Positions 34,364 to 44,029 are shown, counted from the first letter of the stretch. The stretch is DNA of 64,000 bases from Okibacterium sp. HSC-33S16 (GCF_024171565.1 NZ_JALJZZ010000005.1:124001-188000); one strand, 5' to 3'. Notes: a model not told the origin generated them from the letters alone. A program made the numbers and translations.

Positions 34364-35542
34364 TTAAACGGATGCCTCCGGCTCGGTCACTCCGTTGTCG
34401 TTCGATCCCAGTTGAACGGCCACCACCGCAACAATGGCGAGCCGGTCGGGTTTGCCCGACGGTAAAACCGGCAGCGAATCGAGACGCACCACGTGAGCGG
34501 GCCGAGCGGGTTTGCCGAGAACGGAGGCGACCGCATCCGCAATCTCCGTCAATTCAGGATGACGGCCGACCGTCACGACGACAGGAACCTCGCCCCAGCG
34601 CTCATCGGCGGTCCGAACGACGACCGACTCGGCGAGGTCGGGCATGCCGCGCACGACGCGCTCGACCCGATCGAGCGAGACGTTCACTCCTCCCGAGATG
34701 ATGACGTTGTCGGCGCGCCCGGTGACCCTGAGCACCCCGTCGTCAAATTCACCGAGGTCGCCGGTGCGGTACCAGCGGAGCCCGTCGTCGACGACGAACG
34801 TCTTTGCGGTCAGTGCCTCATCGCCGAGGTAGCCCTCAGCGAGCATCGGACCGGCGAGTTCGACGGCGCCGTTCACGATGCGCACGTGCACCCCGGGCAG
34901 CGGTACACCGTTGTAGACGCAGCCGCCCGAGGTTTCGCTCGAGCCATAGGTGCGGTAGATCGGCAGGCCGAGCTGCTCGACCCGACTGAGGAGCGAGAGC
35001 GGCATTGCCTGGCCCCCGACGAGAATGCCGTCGAACCGGCGAAGCGCCATGAGTCCCGCTCGGGACTCGAGCAACCGAGACACCTGCAGCGGCACAAGCG
35101 ACGTGAAGCGCGCCTCACCGGTGAGCTGTTTCGACGCGTCGGCAAAGGCCAGGGGGTCGAAGTGGCCCGGCGGAAGAACGATCGGGGTGGTACCTGCCGC
35201 GATCGACCGCACGAGCACCTGGATGCCGGCGACGTAGTGCGCCGGAAGCGCGAGTACCCACTGCCCCTGCCCGTCGAGGACCGTGGCGGATGCGGCCGCA
35301 CTGGCCAGCAGGGCGTCGCAACTGAGGGCCACCCGCTTGGGCACACCGGTGGACCCCGAGGTTTCGACGACCACTCCGACGGGCTGCGGAACTGTGTCGT
35401 CGGTGGGCCCGAGCAACACGGTGCCCTCGCCGGTGTCGTCGACCGGAGTGACTGCCGGTCCCGAACGGTCGAGTGCACGCCGCAGCTCGACCATCAGTTC
35501 CAGCGGGTCTGCGGCCGACACCCGGGTGAGTGGCCTCGTCAT
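34364..35542 (-). CDS. menE: o-Succinylbenzoate-CoA ligase
   Basis: 392-residue ANL-superfamily adenylate-forming enzyme. The P-loop VETSGSTGVPKRVALS, YGSSETSGGCVYNG, and the hinge/C-terminal SGGVNVSLDRVERVV motifs are present; the lysine near the end is in LPSGKPDRLAI. The family activates o-succinylbenzoate with CoA; the short length (about 390) is normal for actinobacterial MenE. The ATG at 35542 follows a -10 box by six bases; the frame up to 35635 is not supported. Confidence 0.9.
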   Translation of the reverse strand: MTRPLTRVSAADPLELMVELRRALDRSGPAVTPVDDTGEGTVLLGPTDDTVPQPVGVVVETSGSTGVPKRVALSCDALLASAAASATVLDGQGQWVLALPAHYVAGIQVLVRSIAAGTTPIVLPPGHFDPLAFADASKQLTGEARFTSLVPLQVSRLLESRAGLMALRRFDGILVGGQAMPLSLLSRVEQLGLPIYRTYGSSETSGGCVYNGVPLPGVHVRIVNGAVELAGPMLAEGYLGDEALTAKTFVVDDGLRWYRTGDLGEFDDGVLRVTGRADNVIISGGVNVSLDRVERVVRGMPDLAESVVVRTADERWGEVPVVVTVGRHPELTEIADAVASVLGKPARPAHVVRLDSLPVLPSGKPDRLAIVAVVAVQLGSNDNGVTEPEASV

Positions 35543-35548
35543 GATGTC

Positions 35549-35554
35549 AGTGTA
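35549..35554 (-). promoter_or_regulatory. -10 box, leaderless, for menE
   Basis: TACACT on the minus strand, six bases before the ATG at 35542. Confidence 0.5.
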
Positions 35555-35641
35555 TGCGCGCAATCGCCGTGATTCCCCGATACCTGCCACGCAGGCTTTT
35601 TCGCGACGACGCATCCCGGTTGACAGCTTTGTCACTCGGCG

Positions 35642-35647
35642 TAACGT
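35642..35647 (+). promoter_or_regulatory. -10 box, leaderless, for ndh
   Basis: TAACGT, six bases before the ATG at 35654. Confidence 0.5.
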
Positions 35648-35653
35648 GAAGCC

Positions 35654-36901
35654 ATGTCAACCACAACGGAAGTGATCATCGTCGGTGGGGGTTTCGCCGG
35701 TGTCGCATGTGCTCGTGAACTGGGGCGACGGGGCATCCGGACCCTGCTGATCGACAAGAACAGTTACCACCAGTTCCAGCCGCTGCTCTATCAGGTCGCT
35801 GCGTCCCAAATCGGCGTCTCTGAGGTCACCCGGCCACTGCGGTCGATCTTTCATCGCACCCGTAACGTGAAAGTACTCACGGCGGAAGTGGCCTCAATCG
35901 ACCTCGACTCGCACAGCGTGACCACGACCGATGGGCACACGTATCCGGGCCGCATGCTCGTGCTCGCGAACGGCGCTGAGCCGAACTTCTTCAATACGCC
36001 GGGTGCGCAGGAGCACGCTTACCCGCTCTACTCGATTCGCGACGCAACCCGGCTGGGCACGGCACTCGTCGCGGCGCTCAACACGGCGAACACCGAACCG
36101 ACCATGGAACACGGCGTGCGAGTTGTCGTTGTGGGTGGCGGCCCGACCGGGGTGGAAATCTCGGGTGCGATCGCCGAGAACTTCAAGTACGTCGTGCCCG
36201 GTTACTTCTCACCCGAGCTCGCCGAGAAGTGCTCTGTGCACCTCGTCGACATGCTGCCCAACATCCTCACGCCGTTCGATGACAAGTCCAAGGCGTACGC
36301 GGAGAAGCAGCTCAGGAAGAAGGGCGTGCAGTTGAAACTCGGGTCAGGCGTCACCAACGTCACACCGGGGAGCGTGACCTTCGCTGACGACACGACGCTG
36401 CCCGCCGACATTGTGGTCTGGGCCGGTGGGCTCAAGGCGGGCCGGCTCATCGCCGAGTCGGGACTGCCCCTGGGGCGTGGGGGCCGGGTTGACGTGTCAC
36501 CCGACCTGAAGGCACCCGGATTGCAGGGCGTGTACGTGCTCGGCGACACCGCCAACATGACCGATGCGCAGGGCAACAAGTTGCCGCAGCTCGGCTCGTG
36601 CGCGCAACAGGCTGGAAAGTGGGCAGCGAAGAACATCGCGTCCGAGCTGACGGGGGGCGGAACCAAGCCGTTCGAATATCGTGACAAGGGCTACATGGCG
36701 ATGATCGGCCGCGGAGCCGCCGTTGCAGAGCTCGGGCGCAAGCGTCGCCTGGTGCACGGTCCGGTCGCGTTCGTCGCGTGGCTGGCCGTCCACCTGGTGC
36801 TGCTGTCCGGCGGACGGCAGCGGGCATCGGCATTGATCTCCTGGGCAGAGGACTACCTCAGCCACAGCCGCACGCACGTCGTGTTGGGACGCGCCGACTA
36901 A
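35654..36901 (+). CDS. ndh: Type II NADH dehydrogenase (NDH-2)
   Basis: 415-residue membrane-associated flavoprotein that moves electrons from NADH to menaquinone without pumping protons. The FAD fold EVIIVGGGFAGVACAREL is at the N terminus and the NADH fold VVVVGGGPTGVEISGAIAE comes near residue 160; AATYxxE-type quinone region is seen as LGSCAQQAGKWAAKN. The C-terminal amphipathic segment PVAFVAWLAVHLVLLSGG is the membrane anchor region. Location among menaquinone genes fits its electron acceptor. Confidence 0.9.
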   Translation: MSTTTEVIIVGGGFAGVACARELGRRGIRTLLIDKNSYHQFQPLLYQVAASQIGVSEVTRPLRSIFHRTRNVKVLTAEVASIDLDSHSVTTTDGHTYPGRMLVLANGAEPNFFNTPGAQEHAYPLYSIRDATRLGTALVAALNTANTEPTMEHGVRVVVVGGGPTGVEISGAIAENFKYVVPGYFSPELAEKCSVHLVDMLPNILTPFDDKSKAYAEKQLRKKGVQLKLGSGVTNVTPGSVTFADDTTLPADIVVWAGGLKAGRLIAESGLPLGRGGRVDVSPDLKAPGLQGVYVLGDTANMTDAQGNKLPQLGSCAQQAGKWAAKNIASELTGGGTKPFEYRDKGYMAMIGRGAAVAELGRKRRLVHGPVAFVAWLAVHLVLLSGGRQRASALISWAEDYLSHSRTHVVLGRAD

Positions 36902-36951
36902 GTTCGCGCAGGATGAAGCGCGACTCCGTGAACTCGCGGGCTTCTGAACAC

Positions 36952-37857
36952 CTAGTACTGCCAGGGGTATGGGCCCCAGTCGGGTTCGCGCTTCTCCAGG
37001 AAGGAGTCACGTCCTTCAACCGCTTCGTCGGTGCCGTACGCGAGCCGGGTCGCCTCACCAGCGAACACCTGCTGTCCGACCATTCCGTCGTCCACCGCAT
37101 TGAATGCGAACTTGAGCATGCGGATCGCGGTTGGAGACTTGGTGAGAATGGTGCGTGCCCACGCCAGGGCCGTGGATTCCAGTTCCTCGTGCGCGACGAC
37201 CGCGTTGACCGCTCCCATCTCGTATGCCCGCTCTGCCGAATACTCCTCGGCCAGGAAGAAGATCTCCCGAGCGAACTTCTGTCCGATCTGCCGCGCAAAA
37301 TAGGCACTGCCGTAACCGGCGTCGAACGAGCCGACGTCGGCATCCGTTTGTTTGAATTTTCCATGCTCACGACTGGCGATGGTGAGATCGCACACCACGT
37401 GGAGTGAGTGTCCACCGCCGGCCGCCCAGCCGGGAACGACCGCGATGACGACCTTGGGCATGAAACGGATCAGCCGTTGGACCTCGAGAATATGCAGGCG
37501 TCCGCCTCGAGCGGGGTCGACGCCGGTTGCCGAGTCCGTGTCGGAGTATTTGTAGCCGTCGCGCCCGCGAATGCGCTGGTCGCCACCGGAACAAAACGCC
37601 CACCCGCCGTCTTTCGGGCTGGGGCCGTTGCCCGTGAGCAGCACAACCCCAATGCGGGAGTTTGTTCGTGCATCTTCGAGCACACGGTAGAGCTCATCGA
37701 CGGTGTGCGGCCGGAAGGCATTGCGAACCTCTGGGCGGTTGAACGCCACGCGCGCGATGCGACCCGACAGGTCGTGGTGGTAGGTCACGTCGGTGAGCGA
37801 CGCGAACCCCGCAACGTCAGTCCACTGCGTCTCATCGAATATTTCTGACACGGTCAT
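36952..37857 (-). CDS. menB: 1,4-dihydroxy-2-naphthoyl-CoA synthase
   Basis: 301-residue crotonase-fold enzyme that cyclises o-succinylbenzoyl-CoA. Family hallmarks are VAFNRPEVRNAFRPHTVDELYRVLEDAR, FCSGGDQRIRGRDGY, VVPGWAAGGGHSLHVVCDLTIAS and the invariant C terminus FLEKREPDWGPYPWQY. It has a -10 box six bases before the ATG and is divergent from menC, 44 bases away. Confidence 0.96.
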   Translation of the reverse strand: MTVSEIFDETQWTDVAGFASLTDVTYHHDLSGRIARVAFNRPEVRNAFRPHTVDELYRVLEDARTNSRIGVVLLTGNGPSPKDGGWAFCSGGDQRIRGRDGYKYSDTDSATGVDPARGGRLHILEVQRLIRFMPKVVIAVVPGWAAGGGHSLHVVCDLTIASREHGKFKQTDADVGSFDAGYGSAYFARQIGQKFAREIFFLAEEYSAERAYEMGAVNAVVAHEELESTALAWARTILTKSPTAIRMLKFAFNAVDDGMVGQQVFAGEATRLAYGTDEAVEGRDSFLEKREPDWGPYPWQY

Positions 37858-37863
37858 GGCTCA

Positions 37864-37869
37864 AGCCTA
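37864..37869 (-). promoter_or_regulatory. -10 box, leaderless, for menB
   Basis: TAGGCT on the minus strand, six bases before the ATG at 37857. Confidence 0.5.
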
Positions 37870-37901
37870 ACGACGCTACCTACCGGTGCCAGACTGGGGG
37901 C

Positions 37902-38924
37902 ATGCGTCCGAAGTTGACTGACCTCCTCGACACCGCGCGCGTTGTCGCGTTGCCCCTTGCCACGCGATTCCGCGGCATTGAAGAGCGAGAAGCGCTGTTG
38001 TTTGAGGGGCCAAACGGCTGGAGTGAGTTTTCTCCCTTCCTCGAGTACGACGATGCCGAAAGCGCCACCTGGCTCCGGGCGGCCATCGAGTTCGCCTTTG
38101 GCGACCTGCCCGCTCCTCTCCGCTCGAGTATCCCCGTGAACGCAACGGTGCCGTCGGTCCACGTCGATCGTGTGGCTGGAATTCTCAAACGGTTTGACGG
38201 ATGCCGCACAGCGAAAGTGAAGGTCGCCGAACGCGGGCAGGGACTTGCCGAAGACATCGCACGCGTGCGTGCGGTACGCGACCTGCTCGGACCCGAAGCC
38301 CGCATTCGCATTGACGCGAACGGCGGCTGGAACGTTGACGAGGCCGAACACGCCATTCATGCCCTCGCGGAGTACGACCTTGAGTACGTTGAGCAGCCCT
38401 GCGCGACAGTCGATGAGCTTGTCGAGATTCGACGACGCACCAAATACATGGGCGTACCGATCGCCGCAGACGAGAGTGTGCGCAAGGCGGCCGATCCGCT
38501 CCTGGTTTCCCGGGCCGGTGCCGCTGACGTTCTCGTGTTGAAGGCCCAGCCGCTCGGTGGCATCCGCCGCTCGCTTGACATCATCGCCCAGGCGGGGCTT
38601 CCGGTTGTGGTGTCCAGTGCTCTGGACACCTCCGTCGGCCTGTCGATGGGTGCGTGGCTCGCCTCGGTCGTTCCCGAGCTCGACTACGACTGCGGCCTGG
38701 GGACGGCGTCATTGTTGTCTGCGGATGTGACGGATGCTCCGCTGAAAGCATCAGGTGGATCTGTCGACGTTCGCAGGGTTGCGCCTACCCCACGCATGCT
38801 CGACGGCTATGCAGCATCAGCTCAGCGCCGCCAGTGGTGGTTGGACCGCGTCTCCCGCTGCTACGCGCTGCTCGATGACACCGACGACACGCCGTCGACG
38901 GTGCCATCAGCGCACGCGGAGTAA
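37902..38924 (+). CDS. menC: o-Succinylbenzoate synthase
   Basis: 340-residue enolase-superfamily dehydratase. The catalytic lysine is in RTAKVKVAE, and the magnesium ligands are in RIDANGGW, LEYVEQPC and IAADESVRK. It turns SHCHC into o-succinylbenzoate. A GGGGG run lies just before the ATG. It completes, with menF, menD, menE, menB, menA and menG, the classical menaquinone route; the genes for MenH and the DHNA-CoA thioesterase are not in the window. It converges on ccsB with an 11-base gap. Confidence 0.92.
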   Translation: MRPKLTDLLDTARVVALPLATRFRGIEEREALLFEGPNGWSEFSPFLEYDDAESATWLRAAIEFAFGDLPAPLRSSIPVNATVPSVHVDRVAGILKRFDGCRTAKVKVAERGQGLAEDIARVRAVRDLLGPEARIRIDANGGWNVDEAEHAIHALAEYDLEYVEQPCATVDELVEIRRRTKYMGVPIAADESVRKAADPLLVSRAGAADVLVLKAQPLGGIRRSLDIIAQAGLPVVVSSALDTSVGLSMGAWLASVVPELDYDCGLGTASLLSADVTDAPLKASGGSVDVRRVAPTPRMLDGYAASAQRRQWWLDRVSRCYALLDDTDDTPSTVPSAHAE

Positions 38925-38929
38925 CGTGG

Positions 38930-38947
38930 TCGGGCTTAGAGGCCCGA
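38930..38947. terminator. Short hairpin between menC and ccsB
   Basis: TCGGGC / GCCCGA, six pairs with a 6-base loop, in the convergent gap and covering the ccsB stop codon. Weak and without a T tract. Confidence 0.4.
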
Positions 38948-39943
38948 GTAGGCGTGCAACCCCTTGAAGAAGAGATTCACCACGCTGAAGTTGAACAGTA
39001 CGGCAGCGAACCCAATGATCGACAACCAGGCCGATCGTGACCCACGCCACCCGCGCGTCGCACGAGCGTGAATGTATCCGGCGTAGATCACCCAGATGAT
39101 GAAAGTCCACACTTCCTTGGTGTCCCAGCCCCAGTAACGGCCCCACGCACGCTCAGCCCAGATCGCCCCGGCGATGAGGGTGAACGTCCAGAGAATGAAC
39201 GCCACAATGTTCGCCCGGTATGCGAGGTTCTCCAAGCGTGCAGACCCGGGCAGCGTCGCGACAAACTTGAGCTTGAGCTTGGACAGGTCGGCACCGATGG
39301 CCTGACGCCTGTACTGGATTAGCTGGAGGACGGACAGTGCAAAGCCGAGAGCGAAGAGGGCCGTGCCGGTGGACGCCACGAAGACGTGGATGACCAGCCA
39401 GGCTGACTGCAGCGCCGGCGGAAGCGGAACGATCTCAACGTAGAAGTTGACGGCAGCGATGCCGAGGAGGACGAGGACGAGTCCGACGATGAAGGTGCCG
39501 AGGAACCGCAGGTCGACCCGGGCGATCACAACGAGGAACGTGGCGATGATGAGCAGTGTGCCCGTCATGGCGAATTCGTACATGTTGGCCCACGGCACCC
39601 GCTCAGCGGCGACGCCTCGCGTGATTGCCGCGGTGAGGTGAAGCAGGAAACCGAGGACGGTCAGCGCAACGGCGACGCGAAGAACAGCCGACCGCTTCGG
39701 CTGGACCTGTGGGGCATCGGGGTCGGCGCGAGTGAGGGTCGTCGTTGACGCACGTGAGCCGCCAACGGACGCGTCGCTGGCCGCTTGCACCTTGGTCGCA
39801 GAGCTTTCGGATGCCGTCAGTTCCCCCGCTGCGGTCACCTCGGCGGAACGCTTGGCGAGGTCGATCGCGAAGGCGATGAACGCGAGCGCGTAGATTGCCA
39901 TGGCGGACCAGAGGGCAAGGACGGACAGTTCGTTGAGATCCAC
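38936..39943 (-). CDS. ccsB: Cytochrome c biogenesis protein CcsB (ResC)
   Basis: 335-residue membrane protein of the CcsA/CcsB heme-handling family. It has about eight hydrophobic segments, an N-terminal polar insertion (about 35-85), and the tryptophan-rich heme motif WAERAWGRYWGWDTKEVWTFIIW near the C terminus. With ResB it forms the System II heme lyase that delivers heme to the outer side of the membrane. It starts with GTG and is the last gene of the operon histidine phosphatase-TlpA-CcdA-ResB-DUF3054-CcsB. Confidence 0.93.
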   Translation of the reverse strand: MDLNELSVLALWSAMAIYALAFIAFAIDLAKRSAEVTAAGELTASESSATKVQAASDASVGGSRASTTTLTRADPDAPQVQPKRSAVLRVAVALTVLGFLLHLTAAITRGVAAERVPWANMYEFAMTGTLLIIATFLVVIARVDLRFLGTFIVGLVLVLLGIAAVNFYVEIVPLPPALQSAWLVIHVFVASTGTALFALGFALSVLQLIQYRRQAIGADLSKLKLKFVATLPGSARLENLAYRANIVAFILWTFTLIAGAIWAERAWGRYWGWDTKEVWTFIIWVIYAGYIHARATRGWRGSRSAWLSIIGFAAVLFNFSVVNLFFKGLHAYSGL

Positions 39944-39966
39944 GGTTTAACAGTACCTCTCGGGGT

Positions 39967-40356
39967 TCACGCTGAGGGCGTGCGGGTTCGGGAGCGACGA
40001 CGGATAAGTGCGGCGACGAGACGCCAGCCGACCACAAGAACGCCAACGGCGAGCGTGGCCACGATGATGAACGGCAGAGCGGTGCCCTGACCGGACAGTG
40101 TGCGGAAGAGCATTCCGCCGACGACGGTGATGGCCCAGAGCCCGAGGCCGGGCCACACCGGACCGAACGGACGACGCCAAGCAACAGTGACGATCCATCC
40201 GAGCACGAGCGCCGCCAGGAACGGCCACCAGGTCACGAAGAGACCCGCGAGTGTCGGGTCTTCGTTGTGACTTCCCCGCCCCACCACGACGAATACGAGT
40301 GTGGCGACGACGTCGATGGCGAATGCCGTAACGATCAAGCGCACCGGCGCCGTCAT
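39967..40356 (-). CDS. DUF3054 membrane protein
   Basis: 129-residue protein with four hydrophobic segments and the DUF3054 pattern (FAIDVVATLVFVVVGRGSHNEDPTLAGLFVTWWPFLAALVLGW). Its ATG overlaps the ResB stop by four bases and the ccsB gene follows after 23 bases, so it belongs to the cytochrome c operon by position; no role in that pathway is established. Confidence 0.82.
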   Translation of the reverse strand: MTAPVRLIVTAFAIDVVATLVFVVVGRGSHNEDPTLAGLFVTWWPFLAALVLGWIVTVAWRRPFGPVWPGLGLWAITVVGGMLFRTLSGQGTALPFIIVATLAVGVLVVGWRLVAALIRRRSRTRTPSA

Positions 40357-42068
40357 CGCTCAAGCCCGAGCGCTGTGCCGTGGCGGTAGGCAATCGCATC
40401 GACCGCTTCGATGAGACCGGGGTCTTCACCGCGGGCGAGACCCGCATACTGCACACGCACGGTCCCATCCGGGTTGTCGGTCGCCTTAACCCAGACCCGA
40501 CGTCGAGGGATGAAGAGTGAAGTGAGCAGACCGCCGAGGATGAGCATGGCGAACAGGAAGACCCAGCCCTGGGTGGGATCGTGGTGCACGTCGAATGACG
40601 CGAATCGCGGAACCGACGAGGCGAAGTCTGCGGTACTGACGGTGGCACCATCGTCGTCAGCCGACGCATCCGCTGCGATCGGTTCTGCGTCGGGATTCGC
40701 GTTCTCGAAGGTGATGCTTCCGTATCCACCGGGGAGCTCCTGGCTTTGGCCGGGCATCAGCTCGATCGAGTCAACACCGGTTTTGCCACCGGTGAGCTGC
40801 GTCATGTCGTCTGTGTTGAGTTCGTAGACCGACTTGGGTGCTCCGTCGTCGATACCGAGATCACCGGTGTAGACGTTGAGGGTAAGTACCGGGAAGACCA
40901 GGTCGGGATAGGTCGATGTATACGCGCCACTGTCGAGGAGTTGCGCTGTGGGGTAGAAGAACCCGATCATGCCGAGTTGTTTTTCGAGCCCGTCCGGAAT
41001 CTTCACGACGCCGAGCGAGGTGAGGTTGGCGTCCTGAGGCAGGAACGGAACGGAGTCTGTGAAGACGACGTTGCCGTCGGCATCACGGACGGTGATGGTC
41101 GGTGCGTATCCGTTGCCGAGGAGGTAGACGTCCGTGCCCTCGTATCGAAGCGGATCGTTGACTTTCACGGTGCGCTTTTCGGGCTCGCCGCCTGGGGTCC
41201 GCGTCGTAACGAAGGCGGTGAAGTCCGTCGGCTGTCCGTATGCGTCGAGGTTTTTCTGCTCGTAGGTCACGTCGAACCGGTCGAGCGAGAGCGCATAAGG
41301 GGTGAGGTCGTCGGGGTTATAGAAGCGACCGGGGTTGAACGAGTTGTAGTCGAGCAGGGTGTTCACAAAGGTCTGACCCTCGACAACAACGCGCTGACCG
41401 GCGTAACCGAGGCCACCACCGACTGCAACCGTGACGAGCATTCCCACCAGAGCGGAGTGGAACACGAGGTTGCCCGTTTCGCGTAGGTAGCCGCGCTCGG
41501 CAGAGACCGAGATGTCGCCCTTCTTGCCCTGGTACAGCTCGGTGCGGTAACCGGACTTCTTGAGCAGGGTGTGAGCGGCTGCGATCGCTGCTCCGGCGTC
41601 ACCGCCCTCGAGCGTTTGCTCGGTGTGGGCTGGAAGGCGCTCCAGCCGCGCCGGGGTGCGCGGCGGGCGTGCACGCATGGCGTCAAAGTGATGCTTGGTG
41701 CGTGGGATCACGCAGCCGATCAGCGAGATGAACAGCAGCAGGTAGATGCTCGAAAACCACACCGATCCGTACACGTCGAACATCTGGATGTTGTCGAGGA
41801 CCGGGGCCAGCTTCGGGTTGTCGGCGAAGTACTGAATCACACCGTTGGGGTCGGAGCTCCGCTGCGGTACGAGTGATCCGGGCACAGCGGCGACAGCGAG
41901 AAGGAGAAGAAGGAACAACGCTGTGCGCATACTCGTCAGCTGACGCCAGATGAACCGGAGTGTGCCAACGAAGCCGAGTTTCGGCTGCTGAATGTTCGGG
42001 TTCGACTCGGCGGGTTCTCGCTCGCTCAGCGGCGCGCCCGCGTCAACGTAATCAGATGGCCGGGACAA
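40353..42068 (-). CDS. resB: Cytochrome c biogenesis protein ResB
   Basis: 571-residue System II protein that works with CcsB. It has three hydrophobic segments in the N-terminal third (for example TALFLLLLLAVAAVPGSLVPQ and SIYLLLFISLIGCVIPR), a large extracytoplasmic domain (about 215-500) and a last helix WVFLFAMLILGGLLTSLFI. The family motif LVPQRSSDPNGV is present. It starts with TTG and overlaps the ccdA end by 17 bases. Confidence 0.92.
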   Translation of the reverse strand: MSRPSDYVDAGAPLSEREPAESNPNIQQPKLGFVGTLRFIWRQLTSMRTALFLLLLLAVAAVPGSLVPQRSSDPNGVIQYFADNPKLAPVLDNIQMFDVYGSVWFSSIYLLLFISLIGCVIPRTKHHFDAMRARPPRTPARLERLPAHTEQTLEGGDAGAAIAAAHTLLKKSGYRTELYQGKKGDISVSAERGYLRETGNLVFHSALVGMLVTVAVGGGLGYAGQRVVVEGQTFVNTLLDYNSFNPGRFYNPDDLTPYALSLDRFDVTYEQKNLDAYGQPTDFTAFVTTRTPGGEPEKRTVKVNDPLRYEGTDVYLLGNGYAPTITVRDADGNVVFTDSVPFLPQDANLTSLGVVKIPDGLEKQLGMIGFFYPTAQLLDSGAYTSTYPDLVFPVLTLNVYTGDLGIDDGAPKSVYELNTDDMTQLTGGKTGVDSIELMPGQSQELPGGYGSITFENANPDAEPIAADASADDDGATVSTADFASSVPRFASFDVHHDPTQGWVFLFAMLILGGLLTSLFIPRRRVWVKATDNPDGTVRVQYAGLARGEDPGLIEAVDAIAYRHGTALGLER

Positions 42069-42798
42069 ATCCGCTGATCACCACCCCGAGCTTCGACATG
42101 AGGATTCCCCAGACCCCGGTGACCATGAGCGCCCCAATAATTACGAGCAGGATGCCGCCTCCGATATTTATCGCACGAATATGCCGCTTCAAGAATGCGA
42201 CGGATCCCGTGACCCAGTTGAGGCCAGCCGCCACGAGCAAAAATGGAATGCCGAGCCCCAGGCAGTAGAACAGGGCAAGGATCGCACCTCGCCCGGTGGA
42301 GCCGGTGTCAAAGCTCAGCGCGTTGATGGCGATGAGTGTGGGTCCGAGGCACGGTGTCCAGCCGACAGCGAAGACGATGCCGAGGAGAGGAGCTCCGGCG
42401 AGGCCCGTCGCTGGTCGGAAGTTTGATTTCACCGTCCGCTGCAGGAATGAGAACTGCCCAATGAAGACGAGTCCCATCACGATCACCACCACTCCGAGAA
42501 CGCGGGTGATGATGTCTTCCCAGCGCACAACGAAGGCACCGACAGTGCCGGCAAAGGCGCCGATCAGGACGAAGACAAGTGAGAACCCGAGCACGAAGAG
42601 CACGGCACCGAGAAGGACTCGCGACCTGGCCGGAGTGGTCTTCGTCCGGGCACCATTGGACATTCCGCCGACATAGCCGAGGTAACCGGGGACCAGCGGA
42701 AGGACACAGGGTGACGCGAACGACACCAGCCCGGCGAGCAGTGCGATCGGGATGGCCGCCAGCAGCTGGCCGTTGAAGATGATTTCGCCGGGATTCAC
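42052..42798 (-). CDS. ccdA: Cytochrome c biogenesis protein CcdA
   Basis: 248-residue membrane thiol-transfer protein with six hydrophobic segments. The redox cysteines are in FASPCVLPLVPGYLGYVGG and in VGWTPCLGPTLIAIN, the two CcdA half-site motifs. It passes electrons from cytoplasmic thioredoxin to the extracytoplasmic TlpA/ResA protein. The GTG at 42798 is four bases after the TlpA stop; the frame upstream of it lies inside the TlpA gene and is not used. Confidence 0.93.
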   Translation of the reverse strand: MNPGEIIFNGQLLAAIPIALLAGLVSFASPCVLPLVPGYLGYVGGMSNGARTKTTPARSRVLLGAVLFVLGFSLVFVLIGAFAGTVGAFVVRWEDIITRVLGVVVIVMGLVFIGQFSFLQRTVKSNFRPATGLAGAPLLGIVFAVGWTPCLGPTLIAINALSFDTGSTGRGAILALFYCLGLGIPFLLVAAGLNWVTGSVAFLKRHIRAINIGGGILLVIIGALMVTGVWGILMSKLGVVISGFVPAI

Positions 42799-42802
42799 GG
42801 CG

Positions 42803-43390
42803 CTACTCGTCGATGGTGTCGCGAATAAGAGTGCCGAGAATCGACGCTTCCTGCACCTGGCCCAGAATGCGCGCAGCCACACGGCCTTCCTTATCGAGCA
42901 CGAGGGTGGTGGGCACGGCCTTGGGTGGAACGCTGCCGGTGAACGCGAGCTTCACCGCGCCGTCCTGCACATCCATGATCGATGGGTAGGTGATTCCGTA
43001 CTTGTCGTTGAACGACTTCGCTGTGTCGGCTTGGTCGTAAACGTTGACCCCGATGAACTGAGCGTTCTGACCGTCATATTCGGCGCTGAGTTCTTGCAAC
43101 ACCGGCGCCTCGGCGCGGCACGGAGCGCACGCGGCGTACCAGAAGTTGACCACAAGGACCTCTCCAGCGACGTCGTCCGAGGAGAACTTTTCGCCATTCT
43201 CGGTGACGCCGGAGAAACTGATCGACTCTCCGCGGTCGGACGCGTCGATTTCGGTCACACTGCCGTCACCGGCGATGTATCCCTTATTGCTGCCCTCTTT
43301 GTACTGTTCGGCCAGCGGGTCGCTGGCACAACCGGTCAGGGCGAGCGCCGAGGCGATCACCGCGGCAAGCACAGTCATCCGTCGTCTCAT
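42803..43390 (-). CDS. TlpA/ResA-like thiol-disulfide lipoprotein
   Basis: 195-residue exported thioredoxin-fold protein. Signal peptide MRRRMTVLAAVIASALALTGC ends in a lipobox (LTGC, lipidated Cys21); the active site is YAACAPCRAEAPVL (CxxC = CAPC). It reduces the cysteines of apocytochrome c before heme attachment, taking electrons from CcdA encoded just downstream. Its ATG overlaps the phosphatase stop by four bases. Confidence 0.92.
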   Translation of the reverse strand: MRRRMTVLAAVIASALALTGCASDPLAEQYKEGSNKGYIAGDGSVTEIDASDRGESISFSGVTENGEKFSSDDVAGEVLVVNFWYAACAPCRAEAPVLQELSAEYDGQNAQFIGVNVYDQADTAKSFNDKYGITYPSIMDVQDGAVKLAFTGSVPPKAVPTTLVLDKEGRVAARILGQVQEASILGTLIRDTIDE

Positions 43391-44022
43391 ACCGCTCCCA
43401 CATCTGTCGCACCCGACGCGAGACTAGCGGCAGGATCGGTGTAGCCCACCTCAACGAAGACACCATCGCGGTGCTCGAAGGTCGTAATGCTCGACAATCC
43501 GCACCGGCGTTGGCGAGGATCGTGCGGAAGCGGCGCACCGGTTAGAGACGAATGGACCATCCAGATCGGCAGCTGGTGGCTGACGAGAACAGCGTCTCCG
43601 CTTTCGGTCGACTCCCACGCGTCGCGGACGGCGTCGAGCATGCGCGCCACGATGGAAACGTATGGCTCACCCCAGCTGGGCTTGCGTGGGTTACGAACGG
43701 CAGGCCAGTTCACCGGATTGCGCAGGGCGATACGCATGACCTTGCCCTCGAAATGGTTGGTCGGCTCGATGATGCGATCGTCAGTGATGATGTCGAGACC
43801 GAATCGTTCGGAGAGCGGCGCGGCTGATTCCTGCGCGCGTTGCAGAGGGGATGCCACGAGGCGCGTGATCGATCGATCGCGAGACGCGAGATCATCTGCG
43901 GCGGCTCCCGCCATGCGGGTACCGAGTTCGGAGAGTCGGAAACCAGGGAGTCGACCATAGAGGACTCGCGACGGATTGTGCACTTCGCCGTGACGGACGA
44001 GGTGTATCTGGCTGGCTACCAC
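43387..44022 (-). CDS. Histidine phosphatase family protein
   Basis: 211-residue phosphoglycerate mutase-like phosphatase. The phosphohistidine motif is IHLVRHGEVHNP near residue 8; the second histidine is in AVLVSHQLPIWMV. Found at the head of the cytochrome c operon in many actinobacteria, but its substrate is unknown. It starts with GTG, seven bases after the -10 box. Confidence 0.88.
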   Translation of the reverse strand: MVASQIHLVRHGEVHNPSRVLYGRLPGFRLSELGTRMAGAAADDLASRDRSITRLVASPLQRAQESAAPLSERFGLDIITDDRIIEPTNHFEGKVMRIALRNPVNWPAVRNPRKPSWGEPYVSIVARMLDAVRDAWESTESGDAVLVSHQLPIWMVHSSLTGAPLPHDPRQRRCGLSSITTFEHRDGVFVEVGYTDPAASLASGATDVGAV

Positions 44023-44029
44023 ACCTCCC